NCBI GenBank assembly: GCA_023897205.1
Contig: JAHWDD010000001.1
Location: 3,534,001-3,598,000, forward strand
Direction of reading: 5' to 3'
DNA from: Exophiala sp. HKRS030
Lineage: Eukaryota > Ascomycota > Eurotiomycetes > Chaetothyriales > Herpotrichiellaceae
DNA: 64,000 nucleotides
In this document: positions 13,353-29,100 of the stretch, in pieces
How the letters are laid out: every line of letters begins with the position of its first letter
Position numbering within the stretch: the first letter of the stretch is position 1
The notes under the pieces: generated by a model
Told to the model about the DNA's origin: nothing
The model's input: only the letters and a program-made list of their open reading frames with translations
The model's database searches: none
Position numbers and translations under genes: made by a program

Positions 13353-15606
13353 GAGGGTCCGTAGCAGGTCGCCTTTGCCCTCGAACAGGGTACTCCCGGT
13401 ACTCGAGCGGCATTTTCGTGCTAGAATTCTTTGATTATGGAAGCATGGGCTTTTCGTTTTGCGCGGAACATTCATATACCCACTCGTTTTGATTTACAGG
13501 AGAGTAGACCGACGTACGGAAAGAAAAGATCATGTATCTTTAGTGGACAGGTACGAGTAATGTGATTCGACAGGGTTGATTTAATGCATAGCGATGGAGC
13601 GGGAACGGATCTTCCAGGAGACCACATCTGATTTTATAAACGTTATATGAGGCATGAGCATGAGGTATGAGATGACGGAGTGCCGGGACAGTGGGTAAAT
13701 AGTGCTTCAAAAGAACATTTTTTGTCACCAGGCCTCTGAAGTTGTTAAAGAATATTTAGTCTGGGATTTCCTGAAGACTGACTCCATTCACTTCCAAGAA
13801 TACTCATGGCCGTTGACCTGATAGGACCGGTGGAAGCAAATCAAGATAAATGTCTGGGCCGAAGGGCCTGACCAGGGTGGTCATGGAATGTAAATATAAT
13901 ATCGGAATCGAATTCCCAACGAACCGGGAGTTATTTCCGCTTCATCCAGAAATTTGAGGTTGACCGTATTGTACGATGTATACATAAATACATAAGGATG
14001 GGCTAGGATGGAGGACAAGCACGAGGACGAGGCTGAGGCTTGAGGCTGAGGCTGACTACGAAATCTGACTGGCTCTGCGGCTAAAATGTGTATTACTCAG
14101 AAATCGGAAGCTGGACGGTCATGCCTCACAAAGGTTGAGGAGCATGAGGAAGGTGGAGGTTTGTGCTTGTGGTTGCGGTTTTGACTGTGCCACAGATAAT
14201 CCCGCAACTCGCCGTCTCAGTCAACCTTCGCTTTCCCCTCAATTGCCTCATTCGTGCTCATGTAAGTAGCGGAAGTTGGTTAGTTCGTTAGCGCCGTGGC
14301 CGAGGGGCCGCCACTCAGGCCCCATTTCCTGGTAAGATAGGCTGTAGGTGCCTGGCTATGCTTTCTTTTCCTCAACCGCATCTCTCTCGAGGTACTACTA
14401 AGTACCACCATAGTACCCAATACTAGGTAGGTAAATAACTAACTACCTTAGTTAACTGCGGAGGACTAAGCTTAGACATTGGTTGGTGTTGCCTCCCTTG
14501 TCCCCTCTGCAACACTCCGACTCCATAGGGATGCCCGCGCCACCCGTCAAGTTCCAGAGTCTCCTTATCCCAGATTGACACAACATTACAGTCAATTCTC
14601 TTGCGACGATATCGAGTAAATATCGAGAATCAAATCACCCCCAGGTGTCTTGAATGGATAATTACAGGATTTCACAATGACGTTAAGTAAAGAAATATTG
14701 CGGGATGCCTCTCGACTCTACCCCTCCAAGAACTCAAGAAGCTTCTGGGGCTCTCTTTAAATAGTTATCACTGTCTGCGGGGGGGTTCTAGGGGCGCTAC
14801 GGTCTACGTGACAAAGATGCACAGGCGGTACCAGCACGCCTAGGTACTGTCTAGGTACCCTCCCCATACTCTTTCACTGCAATTACCACTCCGTAGTCGG
14901 TACCTGCAACCTTCGAGTTCAAGTTCCAGTCCGACTTTCCAACTCAAGAGGCAAGCTGCCAAGACAACACCGCCTGCTAGGATTGAAAATAGCAAATCCA
15001 CCATTCCATCCCGCAGTTCAGGTTTCCCTTGTGTTTCTCGTCCCCTGCGACTCAACATTCAATCGATTCTACTCTGCATCGACTCATTGCCATTGTCATC
15101 CTGCCTCTCATCTTTACTGATCAGTTCTACCGTCCCACCGATTAAAGCCCTGCACTGTTCCTGCCTTGCCCTCCCCTAACTGCGCCGAGACAACCCTTCT
15201 CAGCCTCCTTGAGCCAGTCAGTCTGTTTCACAGACCACCACCACTGATTCTGCCACCATCGCGATAACAATCACTCTGTCAACCCACAAACACAACCAAG
15301 CCGCAGAACTCCCTGCTTGTCCTCGAAATCACCCAAGCGCCGCACGCCTGGCCCCACCGTTGTCTGTGTGAAGGACACGATTGAGATTCTTGGTACGTGT
15401 TGACCCTGACACGCCATCCCTTCCATCTTGCGTCAGCTCCACCACAAACTCGTAAATTTTATCCAGACTGACTTCTCACTGCCTTGACCAGTTCACCACA
15501 TTGCTACAATCCGCTAAACCACATCGCCTTTTCGTCTCTCAACCCGCCCGACCGCCTCTGGCCGGTGCCTCCTCCCTCCCTCGTTGCCCCGCCCGGCATT
15601 TCCACC
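13353..15606. other. Intergenic region and PP1 promoter/leader
   Basis: No gene is supported. It holds the 3' flank of the LRR gene, an imperfect GAGGCT tandem at about 14030-14052, and dense palindromic words (ggtactactaagtacc-type and gtacctaggtac-type) at 14392-14459 and 14826-14860. From about 15060 a C/T-rich leader runs into the PP1 start. Confidence 0.6.
15393..15491 (+). other. Probable 5'-UTR intron of the PP1 gene
   Basis: A GTACGT donor at 15393, a GACTGAC branch point at 15466-15472 and a TGACCAG acceptor ending at 15491 outline a 99-nt intron. It lies inside the pyrimidine-rich leader, 115 nt before the ATG. There is no transcript evidence, so this is inferred from splice signals only. 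Confidence 0.5.
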
Positions 15607-16797
<1,191 letters not shown>

Positions 16798-19700
16798 TGA
16801 AGCTATACCACGGCCAGGGCTGATTCAATGTCGTGACAACAGATTTGGAAGGAGATAGGACTCCCCGCTAGCTGCCTCGTCGAAATAATATTGCGATCAA
16901 TCAACATGCTTACACTTTCGGTGCCGACCCTGAACACGGAATATCGAATCACCACCTGCGCCTTCACCTTGATACTCATTTTGTTGTGCCTTTGCAACGC
17001 TTCAACTAATACTGCCTTATCAATACCACGACATTTTCTGTGGTCGGTTGACTTCAAGCACACAGTCTGCCGGATTTGTCTGCCATCACAAAGTCATACA
17101 TCCACAATGAAGGTCGAACCTTTGTCAATAAGGCTGGTAGACTTGGTGTTCCGACCGCAAAATGATTTACGCGGGTGATGCAAAGTGTGGGGATTGGACT
17201 CTTGACAGAAGGATGGCAATATCTTGGCTGCGATAAACTACGTTCGACTCGACTATAGTTCCCATACACTGTTTTATTCTGTCCGGGAGTATGAGCAACG
17301 AGGCCTGGTGCAACGGGTAAGCTCAATTTTCTCCTGTGATATGCAAATGATGGTTTCAATGCTTGATGGACGATACGCGATAAGAGGACAAACGTGGTCG
17401 ATAGTTGACGAAGCCGAGAGATTTCGAGATTGCTCAAACTTGTCAAGATTAGTAGAATGAATCCATGCTTGAGATGAATGTATTTTTGTTACTCATTTAC
17501 TTCCCTTTTTCTACGTTCAACTTGTGAGCTGTCTTTCAAGGCTCCGTTTTACTTAAGTCAGCCTTGCTTGAAGTGCAACGACTCCACCCCAAGGATATGG
17601 GGACTATGGGATTCTATAGTAGTATCATCCAGAGCCAGCCTATCCTCGGAAGACTTGGGCTACCTTAAGCGATTCAATATGAGTTTTGATACGACGAGAT
17701 TCCCCAGAGGTTGCACCTCGCCCCAACAGTTCCAAGTCCTTCCTTGAAAGTTGCTGCGCTAGCGGGGGTACCATAATACATAACGTTGAGGCTACGACAA
17801 GCAAGTCACTCCACCATTGCACTGTGACTCCATTCCTAGAAGAAGCAGACGTTGATGCTGTCTTTATCCCAGGTTTCATAATCCTCATTTCGTGTTCCTT
17901 GATCTCGACACGGCCACTTCCGGAAGCTAGACGAATCTCTGGACGAATGAGTTTCGCAATCGAACGTATCCTGCGATTTCTTGCCCATCGGTCTAACTAA
18001 TCCACTGATCTGATCAAATCTACAGCCGATGTTGGAACTGGAAGTGAAAGTGGAATTCACATTAGTTCATCGCCTTGGATACATATCTGAGAATCGTGGC
18101 ATGCCGTCGCTAACTACTAGTTCCTGTCACTCCGTATTAACTAGCTACATACCAGTGGCTATCACCTCACAGCACCGAAGACGCCGAGTGGAATCTGGAT
18201 AGGTATAAAATCCATCGGTGCTCCACTGTCGAGGCGTGACTAACTGACTACTTAGTCACCACGGCACTCTTTTTTTTGGCATTTTTCGACTCGTTTGGCA
18301 GCGAACCTCCAGCGCAGCCCCCGTGATTCTCAAAGCTCCCGCTACAAGGACTGCTTTTGAGCAAGACGGGCCTACAGCTCAGCAGCACTGTCTGGAACGC
18401 CGTTGGAAGATGCTCTTCTCTGCTCATCGCGCGCCTGTGGATGCCGGAGATAGGATTGGGTCTCAGTCGACGAAAAAAGGTGATACGTCTGAGAGGTCTG
18501 TCTGTGGACGACTGATCTGTGCTTCGAAAGCTGAATCACTCAAGTTCATGTGTGTCCAAATTATTTACTACGCTCCCAACCCAAGATCGTTGCTTGTTGC
18601 TTGTTGCTTTCCTGACCTACTTCGGGCTTTGACGTGATGGCTATCCAGCACTTCATCTCCTTACCTTTTGGTGCTGGGGAGCCTTTTCGTGTATTCTTTT
18701 GCCTTATCTAAGTCCGATGAGCGCACTGGAACTTGGGGTTGAGATCGATACCACGACCGTTTCTGGCTCGATTCTCCGGCCTTGACAGGGTTGTACATGT
18801 CGTGTTCAGGCAATGGCCCACACCTCTATCGTGAGATCCATGAGAAGAAACCTGGGGAAGCTGGTCTGTGTAGAGCTGGAGGCGTGGCGCAGTATCCAGA
18901 TGACCAGGCAATGATCCCCCCACATCTACGGAGCCGGCAGCAGATATCTCGAAGTGAGCAATGACAATCGTCTTGATTGAGCGATATCTCAGCCACTCTG
19001 ACAATTTGGAACGGACCTTGAGACGACATTTTAATTCACCATGTATGGCATCTTATTACAAAGATGGGCCACTCGACAGCGTCTTCTCTGTCCGAGAGCC
19101 AGAATCCCATCGGAATCTCAAACGACCCGTGGCACAGCTGGTTTCCATGTCCAAAATGCGTGGCGATGAGCCGTACGCCAACGGGACGCTGGCGAAGCCA
19201 AACCCGATGAGGATGTTGGCATCGGTCAGTCTGTTGATATTACTAGAGCCTGGTGTGATTGCTACACCAATGAATTTAAAAAATGCGTGATCCGACCAAC
19301 AGCAACAACTTGCGGGCCTGAAAGAGGTCTGAAACACTAGTTAGATATGATGGGTTCCACGACTGCCCTGGACGAGCACCATGGCGTTCGGGACACATGT
19401 CTGTGTCTGCTCTAACGTGTTGCCCCGGGTCATTTCCGATGAAGGTGCGCTGTCGAAGTTATCACCAGTCAGCATTCAGCCGTTTCAAAGGACTGTCTGT
19501 CACATTGACGCTGTATCTCGGCACGTACAACGATGGGAGGGCTTCGAAGCGCCACAATCTGGACGTAGTTCAATAGCCGTCCTTGGGTATGTGGCATAAA
19601 CTATAAACTGTCAGGAGAATATTGGGAGCTGGCCTCCCCACAGAGCCGACGACAATACCATCTTCTTATTCGAAGCTCTATCTCTTCGCTCTTTCAATCG

Positions 19701-21274
19701 AAGAAATCCCTCGGTTGTCCCGCGCCGAGTTTGGACCAGGTCCGTCCCTGGAATTCGCACAAAGCCGTGGTGATGATAGAGATTTGTCCTTCCAGACTCC
19801 AGAACAACAACTCGGGCACGGCTTATACTTTCTGCTCGTCCCCTCCCACAGGGGTCCGATCATATATCCCGAGAGAAACGCAGACTAACTTCGATGGGAA
19901 TGTCGATCTATAGCGGGCAGAGGGGGATAACGACGGAGTTCCAGGAAAGATCTCTAGCAGCGGCTTGCGCTAGATGGCTGACACGCTCTCCCTGTAGAGA
20001 TCTAAAGTGGAGGACTGTATGTTTGAGGCAATTCGGCGCTTCTACCCGGTCGATTCCTACCTTCTGGATCACAGAACAGAGTAGAATGGGAACAGGGTGG
20101 ACTTACGAGGGAGCAAGTCGACTAATAGATATACGAAGTAGTCGTTAGTGGGATAGCAAAAGCGGTGGCGGCTTGGCCCGCTGAATAGATACTATGGACG
20201 ACAGCCGTGTGGGGAGCATGATTGTATAGCGCTTCGTAGTTATCCACACCCAGAACTCCGGTTCGTCCATTATCCTTTTCATCAAGGAGACAGAATGAGG
20301 CGGCTTTAATCAGGCACGTGATGAAGCCATGGGACACCCAGCCGACCACGAGATGGCTAAGGAGGCTCCGCTGCGAACGACATTCCTAGGTTTCATGTGA
20401 AGGTATTGCAATACAGGGCTGTTCGAGACACGTGAAGAGACCCAACGCATCAGCCATCCAAATCAGCACGAAGTCCAGGCTTCCCACCATTTGGTCGGAT
20501 TTTTGGGTGGCAGTGGATGGAGCTCACGGCGAAGATTCCAGCGCGGCGTCCTGTGGATGCTAACATGTCAGAATCTCATGTCTATTGTATGCACTCGTTC
20601 AGGGAACGAACGTAAAGAGAAATGATGTCACGGCCGTGATTGCTTGAATAGACGGTGGGAAACATGGGAGCAAGGTCGAAGACAGTGGGACCCCGACGCA
20701 GGGCAAGATGTGCTCGCGTTAGACAGGGTAGAAGAGGAAGAATAACATTGGGAATGGTTCCCGATGGACGAATGGGGGTTTTCCCTTTCTTTTTAATGCC
20801 GATTTGCACGAAAATCTCTCTTCGCAGTAGGAAGGAATCTGCGGACCGGGGCCAGAAGTCACAACGAGGGATAGGGACAACAGGTTGGAAGACACCTATG
20901 GAAAATTGCCGACCAATATCGTTCCGGCAGCAACTATACCATCGACCGTTAGCGAGAGTCCAGACCCGGGAATATCGATTCTATGATTCATGGTATTGTA
21001 ACTTGATGTTATATGCTGCACAATTCGAACTGCCAAGGTGTACGACGAATGATTGCTTGCTATATGAGGGGGAGACCGAAGTGTCTGGAGTGCTTCGCTT
21101 TAGATCGTGGGATCGTGATTGCCAAGTTGTGATGCAGTACGGTATTGGGAGGGAGCTCTGCAAATCTCGAGGTTGGAGATTTAGTGGAGAATTCTTTGTA
21201 GAGTTGCTTGAACTTCTAGAAGGACCATGAAATTCCGCATGATTAAAGATTTGATATCTCAAAAGATCTCCCAT
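16798..21274. other. 4.5-kb gene-poor intergenic region
   Basis: No supported gene. Short overlapping frames occur on both strands. The longest (20655-21230, plus, 191 codons) is rich in Arg/Cys/Trp, has no recognisable domain and no splice context, and is probably chance. Palindromic TAACTAG/ACTAGTT words occur at 18108-18150 and 18231-18260. The right end is the 3' flank of Sar1. Confidence 0.55.
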
Positions 21275-22971
<1,697 letters not shown>

Positions 22972-25462
22972 TCAAAGTGAGATCACCAATTGCGTCTGTG
23001 GACCAAGGCCGTATCCCTTATTTCGTTCAGCACATTCGAGTCCGAGTTCCTTCATCCTTTCTGCGCCACGACCTGGGGGAGGACGACGATTAGCTTGCTC
23101 CCTGGCCACTTTGCGGCAATGCTGGCGCCAGAACTTCTCTTTGCGTTTCTGTCGCTTCTTTTCGAGGCCAATGACGATGTCGACAGGCCCTCTGACATGC
23201 ATGTCTGGACGAGGAGGCTCCTCAACCGAGGGTGTGACAGCTCCTGAGGCGATGTTGGAAATGGATGGGCTTCCGATCTTGAAGTTTCTGAAGAATGGGT
23301 TTGGGGTATCAGGCAACGATGCTGTTCGTTCCATCGTTGGGCGTTGTCCAAGTCCTCTCATTCCTAGCTTGAAGCCAAAGTTCACATTGATTCCAGTGGG
23401 GGAACCTCGTGGTGAGCGAAGTCGTGCAGGTGGTGGTGACCGCATGCGTGCTGGAGAGTGACCGAAAAGTTTTCTTGGTGGTGGTGGAGAGCGATGAAGG
23501 CCACGACGAGTCTCTACTGTCTTGGGAACATGTGTAACGTGCAACGAGGGCGTTGATGAGGGCGGAGAAGTAGACTTGATTGCAGGGGAGCCACGTCGAC
23601 CACGCGGTTCCTCCTCAAACCCAGCAAACTGCTCCTTCAGCCACCGTGGGCCTTCAGAACTGAGTTGAGAATCAGCAATGATATCCTCTTCGTCTTCTTC
23701 GTTATCGTCGGGATCAGTGGTGGGGAAGCTTGGGTCGATGTCTTGTGGAATCGGGATGTGTTTCATGCGCTTCTTTTGTTCTCGACATGAAATGTAAGCC
23801 GCTTCCAGAGGTCGGTCTTCATCCAGCGTACCACAAACAAAGTCAGTACTGTCGGGAAGCTCAGGGGTACCAGGCCTCATTCTGATAGCTCTGGAGGAAG
23901 TGGTGCGGTGTGTTCTGTGGGGTGGTCTCATCATAGAATGCATCTTCGGGCTGGTGAGGTCTGGCAGCGATTCCAGAGAACTAGCCTGGGAACGTTGACG
24001 AGAACTGAAGTGACTCAGGGGAAGGTTCTCATGGCTAGTTGCAGCTGTGGTCGTTGAGGGAGCCCAAAACTGATACTCGGAGCCACCGTCACTTTCATCA
24101 TCGGAGCTGGCGAAACCACCCTCGTCATCTGATTCATTGCCGCCATCCGAACCATCCTCGGAGGGGCAAAGTCATCCTCGTTGGAATTCTCAATCTCAAG
24201 GTCGAGCTCTTCCTGCTCACGCTCTTCATCCTCGGCCTCCTCTTCAGCTTCTTTGCCGAGCTTTCGAAATTCGTTCTCCTTCTTCATGCAATCATCCAGA
24301 GTCAATTTCCCGCGGTGATCGGATGGTCTGTCAACCCAGGCATCGGTCTCATCATGAGAACTACCGAACTCATGGAAGGAAGGCTTGGGAGAGTGGCGAA
24401 CAGGTCGTTGCAAAGGAACAGCTACTGTAGTATCGGTAGAACGACCAGAGAGATCAACAGATTCCTGGCTGGTCTTGTGTCGAGACAAAGGAACGGGAGA
24501 AGAGGATTGATGGAATTTTGGACCGCTAATGGGCTTCTCTATTGGGTTCTTGACACGATCGGGGCTGGTTCGTGTTGGGCATGCAAAGGTCAGAGCACAT
24601 TTCCGCTTGGTTGGTGCTGGTTCTGACGGTTTGGGTTCGGAGGTGGTCTTTTCTTTGCTTTGCTCCGAATCGGTACCACCACAGGCGAACATAATCCGAC
24701 GTTTTCGACCCAGAGTCTTCTCAATCGCGGCCTCACCAACGTCAGCAACAGAGGGTTTATCATCTTTGGTGACAGGGGCTATGAGCACTTTGACAGGTTC
24801 AGCACTTGGTCTTTTCATGTTGAGGAGGTTGTGGAAGCGGCCTGGCGGAGGTGGAGGGCTCGGGGTGGCAGAACGAGATTGGCTCGTTACGTCGCCATCG
24901 CTTGTGAGTTCAGCAGTTGATGCCATGCTGGCAGTGCTGTGGGAAGACGTTGTGGAGAATCCGCGTGATGTATGTGTAGACTCGTCCGGTTTGGATTCGG
25001 CTAAAATGGCACGGGTCAAGAGAGATTCTCTACGAGAATTGGATTGAGGTCGTGTAAGAGTCTTGCTGTACAATCGCTCGGGGTTGGCAAATGGAATATT
25101 GGTCAGAGGGGATATTTGATCGTCTGGAGGTTCGTCTGCTTCGGCACTGAGTTCCTCCTCGTCGAGGGGTACAGTGGGGGCATTGGAGAGATTGAACATC
25201 TTGAGGAGACTCTGCATTGCGGAGGTGGTACGTCTAGTGTCGGTCTGATGTTTCTGATGATGCGCCATACAACGGTATGACTGTGGAACTGGCTGGGAGC
25301 AAGCAAGGTAGTCAAATGGGCACCTGGATTTCTTGTGCTGGTCCAACTCTATGGGCTCAATTTGCTCTTGTGTAGGTATTAAGCAACAAGGCAATTGTTG
25401 TCGGTTGAACGGATTTTCGGCCCAAGAACGGCCTATCGATGTTATAAATCAGGGCTCGACAT
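22972..25462 (-). CDS. Pro/Ser-rich conserved fungal protein, probably DUF2457-type
   Basis: Two long minus-strand frames, 24015-25394 and 22972-23943, are halves of one protein. The first has WAENPFNRQQLPCCLIPT, IEPIELDQHKKSRCPFDYLA, the Lys/Arg-rich KRRIMFACGG and KRKCALTFACP blocks, LTLDDCMKKENEFRKLGKEA, and an acidic stretch. The second has AAYISCREQKKRMKHIPIPQ, DIDPSFPTTDPDD, WLKEQFAGFEEEP and a basic C-terminus. Between them the acidic text EDGSDGGNESDDEGG continues in the second frame, so one base is missing near 24163-24168 (a C4 run on the coding strand). An ATG at 25462 (MSSPD) also joins the frame if one T is added near 25446. The length would be about 830 residues. The family assignment is from memory of conserved blocks and its function is unknown; low complexity and basic patches suggest a nuclear protein. 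Confidence 0.75.
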
Positions 25463-26110
25463 GTTTGAAGGGCGAACGGAGTTGGATGACTCTGACAAGA
25501 GAAGATTGAGGTGAGGAGTGATTGTGGTGAGAATGTGGCGACAGCGCGTATGTGAAGAGGTTTGTTTGTTGGTCAGAGGAGGAAGATGGCAGGAATCGAT
25601 GAGCTGGTTAGGATTAGCAAAGAAGAGGATCAAATATGCCGGACTCTGTAACATGCTTACGCGATCGAGAGTGAGTGAAAAGGAAATAAGAAAGTATGGG
25701 ACGAGGAAGAGGATGGAAAACAAGAGGGAGCAGCCAGGAAGAAGGCGGAAGTAGGAAGGCGAATGGGTTGGTGGGAGTAATATGCGGGTGGTTTTTGGTT
25801 GTGGACGAGGACTGAGTAATAGTAGCGTGTAGGGAGGAGGAGTTGGTGAGTGGCTCAGGAAGTACTGAGTAAGGTAAGTTTGTCGGTGCAGGTGCAGGTG
25901 CAGGCGCAGGGAGAAGAGGCGGGCAGGCGAGGGCCGCCAGAGGTGGTGGGGAGGGGAAAAGTATTGGTAGTGAGTGAGAGGGAATGAATAATACACGACG
26001 GAGTACGGAGTACAGGGAAGAGTGCAAGCACAAAACCTGATGATTGTGTGCGATGGAGAAAATGCAGAAAATGCAGAAGTGGGTGTAGGTGGGTGTAGGT
26101 GGGTGGAGGA
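25463..26110 (-). promoter_or_regulatory. Pyrimidine-rich leader/promoter of the DUF2457-type gene
   Basis: Read on the minus strand this stretch is strongly C/T-rich, with long runs of CCTCTC, TTCTTCC and CACC words, immediately upstream of the ATG at 25462. Such tracts are common in ascomycete core promoters and 5' leaders. Minus-strand frames here translate to Pro/Ser/Leu-rich low complexity and are not genes. Confidence 0.45.
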
Positions 26111-29100
26111 GACCGAGGACTTGTTTAGGCCCTAGGGAGTGGGAGAGGGAGTCCAAGGAGGAATTGAATGGGAAGACTAACTACTCGGTAGAGCAGCTTA
26201 GGTGGGTGGTTAATTGTTGTGTTGACGGCGTCATGTCATGGCACTACACTACGGATGAGGATGGAGAGTTGGCAACTGCTGGCAAAGCCTACAAACTCTG
26301 AAATAGGTGCGAGTCCTTACTCAGTTAGTGGGATTTGAAGCCTAAGGCCTAGCGGTAAGCCTGTAGCCCGTAGCATGTAGCCCGTAGCCTGTAGCCTGTA
26401 AGGGAGTGGGTAAACCACAAGTGGATGAGTGGCTCGGCGGGTGTTTGTGTTTTTTGGTGTTTGGTGTTTTGGATTTTGGGGGCTCGGGCGATGGGAAAGG
26501 GAAAGGGAAAGGGACAGAAAAAGAAGCGTGAGGGAAAATGCGGCGAGGGCAAAGGCGAGCACCGCGCCGACTACGCCGACCAGGCCAACCAAGGGCAGGC
26601 GTGGGCAGGGCAGCAGTGGCAGTGGCATGAGTGGGCACTAGGACACCCGGGCAGCCAACAGGGCATGCAGGGCTTGGGGTCTTGACGAGTTTTTAGAGTT
26701 GCGAGGATTTGTGATCATTATTGTTGACCACACCGTGCCACACAGACCGTGGTATATGACCGTCTGACCGGCTGAATATGACTTGCACAATGTCAGGAGG
26801 GCCGTAGAGGGCTAATCTCTTCTTGGAGGCTGCTCCAAGGCCCTTAGGCCGAATCCCAGTGGTTGTTCAGGCCCAAGACCTTAGCTTTAGGCCTCGTGGG
26901 CCCTAGAATTGACCTGCCTAGGTGGGTAAGGACCGTTGGATCATCCCTCTGCTTCTTCTGCCTCTGCCTCTGCCTCTGCTGGCGATTCTTCGCCCGCAGA
27001 TCTTCAACCAGGGTCATGGTTATTATTATCATATTATGTTATATTTTGATTTGGCATTTTGCTGCCATGCTCACGATGCTGTCACCGCTGCCCTTTGCTC
27101 CAGTCATGTTGTGCCGTCTAATAGGGAATACCGGCTTTTCCAATGGGCAAAATAACACCTCACTTCCAAGGTAAGGCACCCAGAGGGTAATCTGGTGTCT
27201 GATGAGCCCGTAGCCAGATCTCCCTGAAACATTTCCCTTTATTTTGTTTTTATTTGTGCCTCTACTCAATCCAAGTACTCAATCCAATCTCCGCGAGTCG
27301 ATAGCCCATGTCGATCATATTAAATCGGCTCTCTGATGATTCAAATCCACAACAGAAAGACCGTCGTTGTTCATCACTCGCTTCACACAATGTCACCAAC
27401 TCTCTAGGGTTTAAAATACGAGCTAAATGGCCAGGATCTTGTCAGATGCGTCTGTACCTTGCCTACCGAGTACTCGTGCGACACGATCCTGTTTTGATTG
27501 AAACCTTCAGAACTCGTGCCATCGGCATTACGCCATCTCCACCCACACGGACGCCCACACACACGCACACACACAAGCACATCCATGTCATTTCAATATG
27601 CAAAACGTCAGGATTGGCCATGAAAAATGTCATCGAGCATCATCCCAACCCAACTACTGGGTTCTCCAGGGCTCGTCAGATGACAGTATGGCCTTCACCA
27701 TGACCCTTTGGACTCTCTTGGGACCTCAGGCTCCGAATTAACCCGCAATTCCACGTCTTTGGCTACGTGCTAAACATCAAGTACGCATACTCCGTCCCTA
27801 TTGTCAGGTTTTGATCGGTATAGCACCCTCATCGCCTTCAATGCCAAGTTCTTGGACTGCTTGACCCTTTGGTATTGCTCTTACTACAAGGATGACGACG
27901 ACCCCGACGACTCGTTTCAAGTGGTCTGTATGATGTATGCCTGAACGGTAGCTCAATGTTGACGGCTTGTACCTACGCGTAGCTGCCTTCTAGTCAATTT
28001 TGTGTGACCCTCACCATGATACCCCAGATCTGCCACCGGTCGAAGCGCGCGTCACACTTCCGGCTCAGAGGACGACCCTGCGTCGACCTCGTGCCCGGTG
28101 AAATGGATTGGGATATCCATATACCAACCACCTATTCTCACATTGGGATACTGTGGTCACCGACACAAATCCAAGGCCCTCAGCTGACATGATATCATCA
28201 TGGCTTCGTAGTCAAGAACTCGATACCTTTGAAGCAGTTTGGCCTCCATGTCCATGCTCAGGCCAGAGGGATTCAGGACGCAGTCAATCAATAGCCGGAA
28301 TACATATCGTGTGCCTGACGGGCCGTACGGCTCGTGCGTAGGGCTCACAGTGCGTTTACGAGCTGTAAATGACCACACCTCGCTTTCCGAGTGACCGCAC
28401 GGGCGCACGGCGCATAGCGTACAGGTTCACATCCTCATAAACAGCTCTACGAACAATATTGATGCCTTTGCCTGCACATGGTAAACTATCTTCCATCATC
28501 AGACCCGCCGTCTTCTGCTCCCAGAAGAGGAACGTCAGATTCAACACCAGAAACCTAAACAGTGCATTGCTGGACCCGTTTTCATGCGGCAGAGCTGCTG
28601 CTAACCAATGGCATCCGCCCTGGAAATGCACCAGATCTGAACGTTGTACAGTTGCAGTGTGAGCTATCAGAGTGCACAGAAGACTTTGCATGACAAGTCA
28701 GAACCCGAGGTCGCCACAGAAGGCGGCGAGCCGTCAAGTTGCAATCTAGCTTCACTTCGCCCGTATTAAGCACAGAGCTGCATGTGCCCTTTGCAGTCTG
28801 TGCAGCCATGATGCTAAGGATAGTCAGCAATTCTAGAAGCGCCATGCTGAACGGCACTCCCGCATCTGACTCTGGGCATTTCAGCTCGGCGGAGGGAAAG
28901 GAACAAAGAGGGGAGAGGAGCAGCTCAAAGTGCACTTGTGACCTTTGCCTGAGGTGAACCCGCATAATCTCGTCGTGTCAAGGCACCTCCGTTCAAGATA
29001 CGAGCAGAAGCGAAGAGCCAACGTCCAGCTAGTAAATGACAGATCGTGGAGATGCCCACCAGTCCCATTACCTACCAGTGACCTACCAGTAGGGTGCCGT

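Noticed and set aside
20655..21230. 191-codon plus-strand frame downstream of Sar1
   Set aside because: Non-ATG-like context, Arg/Cys-rich composition, no domain and no neighbouring exons; probably chance in a gene-poor region.
24015..25394. Treating the two Pro/Ser-rich minus frames as separate genes
   Set aside because: The acidic coding text continues across the break in the next frame, so a single gene with a missing base is the simpler reading.
25442..26156. Two minus-strand frames of about 180 codons
   Set aside because: Pro/Ser/Leu low complexity from the pyrimidine-rich leader; no conserved features.
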